NCBI GenBank assembly: GCA_030065985.1
Contig: JASJCM010000008.1
Coordinates: 1-50,770 of the forward strand
Source: Woeseiaceae bacterium
GTDB lineage: Bacteria > Pseudomonadota > Gammaproteobacteria > Steroidobacterales > Woeseiaceae
Reading direction: 5' to 3'
Length of the DNA: 50,770 nucleotides
Under the pieces are notes generated by a model that did no database searches, was not told the DNA's origin, and was given only the letters and a program-made list of their open reading frames with translations. How positions within the stretch are numbered: the stretch's first letter is position 1; each line of letters starts with the position of its first letter. Shown here piece by piece: positions 43,497 through 50,770 of this stretch. The position numbers and the translations under genes are program-made.

Positions 43497-45959
43497 TTAC
43501 GTAACGACGACCAGTAGACCATCGGCCAGCTGCGCCAGCGACAGCGGCTTGGCAATATAGTCGACGCCCGCTTCGCGCAGCCCCTCGGCATTGCCCGACA
43601 TCACGATGATTGGCACGTCCGGCCGTACCTTGCGCGCCTCCTCGACAAGCTCGAGACCGGTCATGCCCGGCATCTTGTAATCCACGAGAATCGCATCGAA
43701 GTCGTCAGGCGACTCGACGTATGCCGCGAGCGCCGCCACCGGGTCGGACCACGTGCTCGAGGTGTAGCCGAGTGCCTGCACCATGATATCCACGGTCTGT
43801 AGCACCAGCTCATCATCATCGACAATCAGGATGCGCTGCCCGTCGCCGCGCTTCATCTCTTCTTTCGCGCGTACGAAGCGACGTTGCGGTTCCGCATCGA
43901 CGACCGGCAGGTAGACTCGAACCGACGTGCCGACGTCAACCGCGCTGTCAACTTGCACCGAACCACCGTGAGTGTTGACGACACCGTGTACGATAGCGAG
44001 CCCCAGGCCGGTGCCCTTGCCGTGCGGCTTGTCTGTGTAATACGGGTCAAAAATCCTCGAGACGGTTTCGTCGTCCATGCCGGCACCACTGTCTGAGACA
44101 GTAAGGACGTTGTACTCACCAGGGGACAAATCCGGCGGTGTGTTACGGGTGTTGTTGGGCACCGTTTGTTGCTCAAGGCGAATCCCGATGATGCCGCCCT
44201 TGTCCTCCGTAGCATGGGCCGCATTGCTGCACAGGTTGACGAGAATCTGCTGGAATTGCGTCTTGTCACACATGACAGCGCCACAGCTCTCGAGATCGAA
44301 GTTGAGTTCCACCTTCGGCGGCAACAAGCTCTCGAGCAATGGCGTCGCGTCACCGACCTCAAACCTCAGGTCCAGCGGCTCCAGCGTACCGCTGCCACCT
44401 CGGCCGAATATCAGAATGCGTCTGACGAGTTCGCGCGCTCGCTCGCTGGCATCGATAATGCCATCGATGTACGGTTTTGCTCGTTCACTGGTTTCGCGCC
44501 GTAGCAGATCGGCATAACCGAGAATTGGCACGAGCAGGTTGTTGAAGTCATGCGCAATGCCGCCGGCCAGCGTACCGAGCGACGACAGCTTTTCGCTTTG
44601 TCGCAGCCGCGCCTCAAGTCTTTCCCGATGCGTAACATCGCGACCCGTTGCGACGTATCCGCTCAGGTCCGTGAAGTCGTCGTAGATCGGCGCGATTGTC
44701 ATTGCCACTTTCATCAACTTGCCGCCCGCCTGGGACAACTCGACGATGCCGCGCCAGGCGCCGACCGCTTCAGCCTTTTTGAGCCCCTCGCCCAGTGCCT
44801 CGCGCGAACTGTTGACAGCGAGTTCCTCGAAAGAAATTCCCGCCGCTTCTTTCTCGCCACTCGCCTCGGCAAAGGCGAGGTTCGCGTACTCGATCGCACC
44901 GTCTGCATCGATGACCAGTACATACTCGGCGGACTGCTCAACGGCAACCGCGAGCCGGTTGATCGCGGCCTCGACCTTTTTGCGCTCCTCGAGCTCCTCT
45001 TCGAGCTGCGCGGTACGCCGCGCGACGAGCCGTCGCAGCGAAATCGACCACGCCAGGATCGTGGCAATTACGCCCAACGCGATAACCAGGCCAAACCCCA
45101 CGCGATACCAGAGCTTGCGCAACTCGGAAGGATCGAGGCCACCGACATTAATCCAGCGACGCATTATCTGATCGCGTTCGTCGTCGGAAATCGACGCGAG
45201 CCCTTTGGTCAGGATCTGCGTGAGCATGGGCCAGTCGTTGCGAACCCCGAACGTTTGGGGATCGGTGCCTTCGACTTCGCCAGCCACGCGGAGGTTGGTG
45301 ATAGCCTCCTGCTGAATGTAATAGGTTGACGTACCGATTTCGGATACGAACGCATCGATTCGGCCCGTCGACAGTGCAAGCAATCCTTCGATTTCGGTGG
45401 CGTACAGTTGCAGATCGATTTCAGGGTATTCGTCTTCGAATTCCGCCTGACGAGCGTAACCAGCAACGAGGCCAGTCCGTCGCCCCAACAGGTCCGTCAC
45501 CCGTCGAATACCCTCTTCGTCGTCGCGCGTGAAGATGAAATCGCGCGTCTCGTAGGCGGGTTGCGTGAAACTCAGGTAGCTCGTGCGCTCCGGGGCCGCA
45601 ACAACCAATGGAATGACATCGATCTCGCGATTTCGCGCGGCCTCGAGTACCTCCGCGAATGTCCGAAATGACCGGACTTCGTATTCCAGGCCCAGGCGTT
45701 CCTCGAGCAGCGTCATGTAGTCGCCAATAACGCCGCTGAGATTGCCGTTCTCGTCAACAATATTGTAGGGATGGTAGCCAATTTCGGTTGCGACGATGAT
45801 CGGGCGAGCAAGCGACTCCAGCCACGCCTCTTCCTCATCGCTCAGCAGGGTGTGATCGCCGACGACGGTTGGCGGTGCAAGCACAAGCAGCAGCAACAAG
45901 ACGAATCCGAGGCGCATCCGCAAACCGGTTTGACTGAATTGAAGCGACAATCTACTCAT
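43497..45959 (-). CDS. Hybrid sensor histidine kinase with periplasmic solute-binding domain
   Basis: The 820-residue membrane protein is built as follows. A signal/anchor segment is followed by a periplasmic SBP_bac_3 (amino-acid-binding-like) domain, about 45-265. One membrane helix (FGLVIALGVIATILAW), a coiled coil and a PAS domain (about 335-450) come next. A HisKA domain has the phospho-acceptor His in GGIAHDFNN (about 470); the HATPase has CSNAAHATEDKGG, DSGAGM and GKGTGLGLAIV. The C-terminal receiver has DYKMPG with the phospho-Asp and Lys in YIAKP. It should sense a small ligand. No separate response regulator is adjacent. ATG 45959 is chosen; 45917 would begin at the hydrophobic core. 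Confidence 0.88.
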   Translation of the reverse strand: MSRLSLQFSQTGLRMRLGFVLLLLLVLAPPTVVGDHTLLSDEEEAWLESLARPIIVATEIGYHPYNIVDENGNLSGVIGDYMTLLEERLGLEYEVRSFRTFAEVLEAARNREIDVIPLVVAAPERTSYLSFTQPAYETRDFIFTRDDEEGIRRVTDLLGRRTGLVAGYARQAEFEDEYPEIDLQLYATEIEGLLALSTGRIDAFVSEIGTSTYYIQQEAITNLRVAGEVEGTDPQTFGVRNDWPMLTQILTKGLASISDDERDQIMRRWINVGGLDPSELRKLWYRVGFGLVIALGVIATILAWSISLRRLVARRTAQLEEELEERKKVEAAINRLAVAVEQSAEYVLVIDADGAIEYANLAFAEASGEKEAAGISFEELAVNSSREALGEGLKKAEAVGAWRGIVELSQAGGKLMKVAMTIAPIYDDFTDLSGYVATGRDVTHRERLEARLRQSEKLSSLGTLAGGIAHDFNNLLVPILGYADLLRRETSERAKPYIDGIIDASERARELVRRILIFGRGGSGTLEPLDLRFEVGDATPLLESLLPPKVELNFDLESCGAVMCDKTQFQQILVNLCSNAAHATEDKGGIIGIRLEQQTVPNNTRNTPPDLSPGEYNVLTVSDSGAGMDDETVSRIFDPYYTDKPHGKGTGLGLAIVHGVVNTHGGSVQVDSAVDVGTSVRVYLPVVDAEPQRRFVRAKEEMKRGDGQRILIVDDDELVLQTVDIMVQALGYTSSTWSDPVAALAAYVESPDDFDAILVDYKMPGMTGLELVEEARKVRPDVPIIVMSGNAEGLREAGVDYIAKPLSLAQLADGLLVVVT

Positions 45960-45992
45960 ACGCAAGCGTGTTGGGGAAACGGCTTGCTCACA

Positions 45993-48650
45993 TCATGCGA
46001 CGGCCCGCGTGACGCGTTTTGGCTCGGAGACGCCGTAACCCTGCGCATAGTCTATACCCATGCCGCGCAGCATCGTGATGATTTCTTCGTTCTCGGCAAA
46101 CTCGGCAATTGTCTGCTTGCCGGTCAGGTGCCCGATTTCGTTGATTGATCGAACCATCTCGCGATCGATCGGGTCATGCAGGATCTCTTTGACGAAGCTG
46201 CCATCGATCTTCAGGAAGTCGACCGGGAAGTGCTTCAGGTAACCGAACGACGAAAGACCGGTGCCGAAGTCATCAAGGGCAAATTTACAGCCAAGTTCCT
46301 TTAGCGCATTGATAAAGCGGTTTGCCTGCGAGTAGCTGGCAATAGCGGCGGTCTCGGTGATCTCGAAACAGATCTTGGTCGCATCAATACCGCTCATCTG
46401 GAACTGGTCGACTACAAAAGGCAGGAATTTCTCGTCACCAAGACTCTGTCCCGACAGGTTGATCGAACATAGCGACAGGCGCTCACGCTCGTCTGCCTCC
46501 GATACGAGCCAACGGAAAGCGCTGCGAATAACCCAGCGATCGATGCTCGGCGTAATTCCGTATCGCTCCGCCGCTTCGATGAACAGCCCGGGTGAAATGA
46601 TGCCCCCGTTCTCATCGCGCATGCGCAGCAGTATTTCGTAGTGCGCACCCTCTTCCTCAGCTTGCAAGGGCTGGATGGTCTGACGGAACAACTCGAAGCG
46701 ATTCTCTTCGAGCGCATTATTGATGCGTGCGGCCCATTGCATTTCACGCCGCCGACGCATCAGGTCGATGTCATTTTCCTGGAAGCTGTGTATGCGATTG
46801 CGTCCGGCTTCCTTGGCCGCGGCACAGGCACTGTCGGCCGCTGTCAGCAGCGCTGCGACGTCTTCGTTGTCGGCCGTAATCGGCACGACACCAATGCTGA
46901 CGCCAAGGCGGAACGTGCGTTCCTCCCAGATAAACTTGTACTCGCCAATCGCCATGCGCAGTGTTTCCGCCGTATTCATGGCCTCGTCGAGGCTGCAGCT
47001 CTCCAGCAAGACGCCAAACTCGTCGCCGCCGAGACGTGCCAGGGTATCGCGCCAGCGGATCTTGGACTTCAACAATGTACCGAGCTGACCCAGCAGCGCG
47101 TCGCCAGCGCTGTGGCCACATGAGTCATTGACGATCTTGAACTGGTCGAGATCGAGGTACAGCAGCGCGTAGGATGTCTCCCTCGCTTTGGCGCTCTTGA
47201 GCGCGCGCTCGACCCGGTTTTCGAACTCGGCACGATTCACCAGACCCGTAAGGATGTCGTGGCTGGCGTGGTAGCTCAGGCGCCGGTTGAGGTCGCGCGA
47301 TTCAGAGACATCGTGGAAAACGAGTACACCACCCGTCACGATACCCTTGCCATCGCGAATGGGCGATGCCGTGCTCTCGATATACAGTTCGTTGCCGTCC
47401 CGGCGGATCAGCAGCGTCGGTCGCACAGACTTGATCGCGCGGTCGCGGCGTATCGAAACGGCAAGCGGATTCTCGAGCGGCTCGCAGGTTTCCTCATGAA
47501 AGCCGCGGAAGATCTCGTCAATGGGGCGACCGCTCGCGTCGTCCACTTTCCAGCCAGTGAGTTCCTCGGCGACCGGATTGACGTATTCCACGTTGCACTT
47601 GGCGTCGGTCGTAATAACGCCATCGCCAATCGACTGCAGAGTGATCTGCGCACTCTCCTTCTCGCGGAAGAGCGCGTCCTCATAGAGCTTGCGTTCGGTG
47701 ATATCGACTTCGACGCCCAGCAGCCGCAGCAAACGACCGTTGTCGTCAACTATGGCTTTCGCGCGGCTCTTCATCCAGCGCCAATCGCCGCTCTGATGCT
47801 TCATGCGGTGCACGGATTCAAAGAACGGGAATTTGCCTTCGAGATGATCACGCATGCGATTCTGTACGCGGGCGATATCGTCCGGATGCACGAGGTTGTA
47901 CCAGTCAAGCAATACGTCCGTGTCGTCCGGATCGTAACCGAGCATGACCTTCCAGCGCCGCGACAGGTTGATGCGTTTGCTCTCACCGTCGAAGTCCCAG
48001 ATACCGTCATTGGCTGTTTGCGCGACGAGCGCATTGCGCTCCTGCAGCTCATCGAGAATCTGCTTGTCCCGCACTCGCTCGAGACCGACAGCCAGTGACG
48101 AACCGAATAACTTCATGAGCAGATGCAGATTCGCATCCCAGCTCTCGACGGGCCGTTCATTGGCAATGCCGAGGAAGCCTGCCATTTCGCCGCTGACGGA
48201 GAAGCCGATGATCAGCGACGCCCCGATATGCAGCTCGTTCAGCCGCTCGAGATCATCCTGGGCCGCTTGCGGGCCGTTGAGCGTGTCGGCAACCTCGATG
48301 ACACGCAGATGGCCAAGGCGACTGCGCAACCATTGCCAGTCCTGGAGCTTCTCTTTTTCGAGTAGCGCCGGTCGGCACTGCGCGAACCCGGCACTTGTGG
48401 CGAGGACCGCCTCAATAGCTTCACCATCATCGTCGATCAGTGCGACGAACGCTGCGTCCGCGCCGGTCGCTTCGGGCAACTCGTCGACCACAGCCTGCAG
48501 TTGCTCCAGATACCGTTCGGGATCGAGGTTCTGCACACCCACCGCGATCTTGGTCTGCATGGCATCGACGGCGCCCCGGGTTCGTTCTCCGGCGCGCGGC
48601 TTGCGGTGGTGAATTCCCGTAGCGGTCGTGGTGTCGGACGGATTCGTCAT
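45993..48650 (-). CDS. GAF-PAS-PAS-GGDEF-EAL cyclic-di-GMP enzyme
   Basis: This 885-residue cytoplasmic protein has a GAF-like domain (about 40-205), two PAS domains with PAC motifs (about 210-330 and 335-455), a GGDEF domain and an EAL domain. The GGDEF motif is intact at about residue 541, with the inhibitory I-site RWRD five residues before it. The EAL motif is EIL (about 672), with INLSGQSL, FEITET, DDFGTG, LKIDGSF and YAQGYG retained, so phosphodiesterase activity is likely. Cyclic-di-GMP synthesis is also possible. It is read leftward, 33 bases before the hybrid kinase gene, and may be cotranscribed with it. Confidence 0.92.
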   Translation of the reverse strand: MTNPSDTTTATGIHHRKPRAGERTRGAVDAMQTKIAVGVQNLDPERYLEQLQAVVDELPEATGADAAFVALIDDDGEAIEAVLATSAGFAQCRPALLEKEKLQDWQWLRSRLGHLRVIEVADTLNGPQAAQDDLERLNELHIGASLIIGFSVSGEMAGFLGIANERPVESWDANLHLLMKLFGSSLAVGLERVRDKQILDELQERNALVAQTANDGIWDFDGESKRINLSRRWKVMLGYDPDDTDVLLDWYNLVHPDDIARVQNRMRDHLEGKFPFFESVHRMKHQSGDWRWMKSRAKAIVDDNGRLLRLLGVEVDITERKLYEDALFREKESAQITLQSIGDGVITTDAKCNVEYVNPVAEELTGWKVDDASGRPIDEIFRGFHEETCEPLENPLAVSIRRDRAIKSVRPTLLIRRDGNELYIESTASPIRDGKGIVTGGVLVFHDVSESRDLNRRLSYHASHDILTGLVNRAEFENRVERALKSAKARETSYALLYLDLDQFKIVNDSCGHSAGDALLGQLGTLLKSKIRWRDTLARLGGDEFGVLLESCSLDEAMNTAETLRMAIGEYKFIWEERTFRLGVSIGVVPITADNEDVAALLTAADSACAAAKEAGRNRIHSFQENDIDLMRRRREMQWAARINNALEENRFELFRQTIQPLQAEEEGAHYEILLRMRDENGGIISPGLFIEAAERYGITPSIDRWVIRSAFRWLVSEADERERLSLCSINLSGQSLGDEKFLPFVVDQFQMSGIDATKICFEITETAAIASYSQANRFINALKELGCKFALDDFGTGLSSFGYLKHFPVDFLKIDGSFVKEILHDPIDREMVRSINEIGHLTGKQTIAEFAENEEIITMLRGMGIDYAQGYGVSEPKRVTRAVA

Positions 48651-48827
48651 ATACGGAAAGCCATTTTGACAGGTCAGCTAAGGAATACAAGCTAAGTCGC
48701 TGTATTTTTTTGGGTTCTGCATTGAACGCACTGTTTACATAAGCTGCGCTGGATTATCGCAGTCAACCGATCTCCCGTAGCCACGTTATAGCCCTGAAAC
48801 GAGACAAACGTGCACAAGGAGATTGCC

Positions 48828-50711
48828 ATGAAACTCGCTCACAAGGGATGGCTGTTCGTCGTCACACTGATGCTGGCCGCCTGTGGCGGCGGCGCCGGAA
48901 CGACGGCACTCGAAAACCCCGATCCAATCGCCGCCTGCGACCCCGCTGACCCCGCCACATATGGCGAATGCGGCACCGTACTCGTCGCTCTGACCGATGC
49001 CGATGGAGACTTCCTCAATTACACGGTCGACGTAATTTCGCTGGAGCTGGAAACGGCGAATGGTCGCGTGATCGAGACGCTGCCACGAAGCACCCGAATC
49101 AACTTCACCGACTATGTGGACCTTACCGAACTGGTCACGGCGGCTACGATACCGCCTGCCACCTACGTGTCCGGCACCATCCGGCTCGATTACACCGACG
49201 CCGAAGTCTTCGTCGAAGCCAATGGCGCCTCGAAGGAGGCCGAAGTCTACGGTACAGACGGCGCGATGCTGACGCAGACAGAACTTCGTATTCAGCTTTC
49301 AGATCGTGATCGCCTGGTTGTCACCAAGGGCCGGCCTGCCCTGCTGCAACTCGACTTTGATCTCGCCGCCTCACACGAGGTCGACGTGGCCCCGACCCCC
49401 GCCGAAGCGATATCTGAACAGTTCATCCTCGCCGAGGTGTCGCCGGTCGATGAGAAAGATATCCGCGTGCGTGGCCCGTTGCTTGCTGTCAGCGAAGATG
49501 AGATGACCTATACGGTTGCGTTGCGGCCCTTCCATGATCGCCAGGGCGATTTCGGGCGCGTCACCGTACACGTAACGGACGAAACCGAGTTTGAGGTCAA
49601 TGAAGAGATGTTCATCGGCGTTGAAGGCCTGCGCGCATTGAACGCCGCTGGCGCGGGTACGCCAACCGTTGCCGGCGGGACGCTCAACGTTGCCGAACGT
49701 AGGTTCACGGCAGACATCGTGCTGGCCGGCTCGAGCGTTCCAGGCATTGACCGCGACGCCGTTGTTGGCAATGTTATCAAACGCGAAGGCAACTTCCTGA
49801 CGGTCCGGGGCGCCACGATCGTGCCCAGCGATCGTCGAGCACATTTCCACGATGACGTCGTGGTCGAAGTAGGACCGGACACGAAAGTCTTCCGGGACGG
49901 CGATCGCCAGGGCGATCTTGGCATCGACGCTATCTCGATAGGCCAGCGCGTGACAATTCGAGGATCGCAAGGTGGCGTGCCGACGACTGACGCCAATGCA
50001 CCTCAGATCCTGTTCGACGCGACGCAGGGATCGGTTCGCATGCACCTGACCTACCTCTCCGGCGTCGTCAACACGGCAATGCCGGGTCAGACGGACATCA
50101 CGCTGCACAGCATTGATCGTCGTCGTGTCGCAATTTTCGACTTCTCAGGCACCGGCACAACCTCTGACCAGGATGCAGATCCGGACAACTACGAAATCGC
50201 GACAGGCAACCTGACGCTCGCGAGCTTTGCCGAAGGCAAACCGATCGTCGCAAAGGGCTTCCCGAGCGCGTTCGGCATGGCGCCGCCAGATTTCTACGGC
50301 CGCACCGTAGTCGACTACACGGATGTACGTAGCGCGCTGGGCGTTGGCTGGGGTGCCAGCGGCACGACCGCTCCCTTCACGAGCATCGGCCCGGACGGCC
50401 TGATCCTCGACAACGACAATGAAGACATCGACCAGCGTCACTACATCAAGCAAGGACCGGTACTGATCGATATTACGGAGCTCCCCTCCGACACGACGAT
50501 TGTGCCGCGCGAGACGAATCGCAAGGCCTTCTATATCAAGAGTGCCGATAGCCTGCGGATGTACTCCGACTTCGGCGACTTCGTCGAGGACCTGGGCATG
50601 AGTCTCGACGGCGCCACGGCAGCGCGGTCAATGCACGCCCGCGGTCTGTACGACGCCAGCGCCAACGTCTTTACCGCATACAAGATTGGCGTTCACCTTC
50701 TCGAGCCCTGA
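48828..50711 (+). CDS. Large DUF4382/DUF5666-type surface lipoprotein
   Basis: The 627-residue protein has a lipoprotein signal ending LMLAAC followed by a Gly-rich GGGAG stretch. The N-terminal 200 residues resemble DUF4382, with VLVALTDADGDFLNYTVDVI and ATIPPATYVSGTIRLDY. The remainder contains several OB-like beta segments typical of DUF5666, such as VGNVIKREGNFLTVRGA and IGQRVTIRGSQGG. Function is unknown; similar lipoproteins are predicted at the cell surface. AAGGAG at 48815-48820 sets the ATG at 48828. The 177-base gap before it, divergent from the GGDEF-EAL gene, contains a T-run at 48704-48711 and no confident promoter. Confidence 0.78.
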   Translation: MKLAHKGWLFVVTLMLAACGGGAGTTALENPDPIAACDPADPATYGECGTVLVALTDADGDFLNYTVDVISLELETANGRVIETLPRSTRINFTDYVDLTELVTAATIPPATYVSGTIRLDYTDAEVFVEANGASKEAEVYGTDGAMLTQTELRIQLSDRDRLVVTKGRPALLQLDFDLAASHEVDVAPTPAEAISEQFILAEVSPVDEKDIRVRGPLLAVSEDEMTYTVALRPFHDRQGDFGRVTVHVTDETEFEVNEEMFIGVEGLRALNAAGAGTPTVAGGTLNVAERRFTADIVLAGSSVPGIDRDAVVGNVIKREGNFLTVRGATIVPSDRRAHFHDDVVVEVGPDTKVFRDGDRQGDLGIDAISIGQRVTIRGSQGGVPTTDANAPQILFDATQGSVRMHLTYLSGVVNTAMPGQTDITLHSIDRRRVAIFDFSGTGTTSDQDADPDNYEIATGNLTLASFAEGKPIVAKGFPSAFGMAPPDFYGRTVVDYTDVRSALGVGWGASGTTAPFTSIGPDGLILDNDNEDIDQRHYIKQGPVLIDITELPSDTTIVPRETNRKAFYIKSADSLRMYSDFGDFVEDLGMSLDGATAARSMHARGLYDASANVFTAYKIGVHLLEP

Positions 50712-50714
50712 AGG

Positions 50715-50748
50715 CGACAAGTCGACTACTCCCCCGCAGGACTTGTCG
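50715..50748 (+). terminator. Weak hairpin after the DUF4382/DUF5666-type lipoprotein gene
   Basis: CGACAAGTC (50715-50723) and GACTTGTCG (50740-50748) form a perfect 9-base inverted repeat around a 16-base loop, starting 4 bases after the stop codon. There is no following T-run, so factor-independent termination is doubtful. Confidence 0.25.
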
Positions 50749-50770
50749 ATTGGCTCAGCCCCGCTACCGC

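Overview
This GC-rich, gene-dense window most likely comes from the chromosome of a free-living gammaproteobacterium. The support is a complete Rnf operon followed by nth, an apbC-dcd pair near metG, purM-purN divergent from a DUF2066-(CDP-alcohol transferase)-AI-2E-hda operon, homodimeric-type aceE with aceF and lipoyl-bearing lpd, RNase T and CGFS glutaredoxin. Several of these neighbourhoods match, from memory, the Pseudomonas order. Family level cannot be fixed from the sequence. I saw no tRNA, rRNA, insertion sequence, prophage or CRISPR array. No gap between genes exceeds about 220 bases.

Layout. 1-1906 (minus strand): a phosphatidylserine-decarboxylase-like membrane protein that lacks the catalytic residues, a family 4 uracil-DNA glycosylase, rimI, and the first codons of prfC. 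1996-4303 (plus): proS and a small lytic transglycosylase. 4312-4900 (minus): acylphosphatase and a small lipoprotein. 5050-5999 (plus): ArsC-family reductase and wrbA. 5996-9356 (minus): DUF2066 protein, CDP-alcohol phosphatidyltransferase, AI-2E/PerM-family protein, hda. 9424-12619 (plus): purM, purN and an exported protein with RTX-like repeats. 12624-14797 (minus): apbC, dcd, LEA-type lipoprotein.

15016-19674 (plus) holds the most unusual block: a soluble HEAT-repeat Hanks-type Ser/Thr kinase packed tightly against two PilT/PilU-type retraction ATPases, between apbC and metG. Then come metG, rnfABCDGE, nth and a DUF1841 gene (to 27691). 27752-29898 encodes an MNIO (DUF692) enzyme, its DUF2063 partner and a DoxX protein, with no recognisable precursor peptide beside them. 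An amino-acid permease and a TPR-containing gluzincin peptidase follow.

32819-38855 (minus) is the pyruvate dehydrogenase operon aceE-aceF-lpd. An M17 aminopeptidase and RNase T diverge from it (39026-41176). 41195-41859 (minus) holds a BON lipoprotein and grxD. 42014-43490 (plus) holds a PuuD-type membrane protein and nadC. 43497-48650 (minus) carries a hybrid histidine kinase with a periplasmic solute-binding sensor and a GAF-PAS-PAS-GGDEF-EAL protein. 48828-50711 (plus) is a large DUF4382/DUF5666-type lipoprotein.

How it fits together: most of the window is core metabolism and translation. Signalling is the accessory theme: a Ser/Thr kinase coupled to pilus motors, a two-component hybrid kinase and a cyclic-di-GMP enzyme, all plausibly acting on the choice between surface and swimming life (inference).
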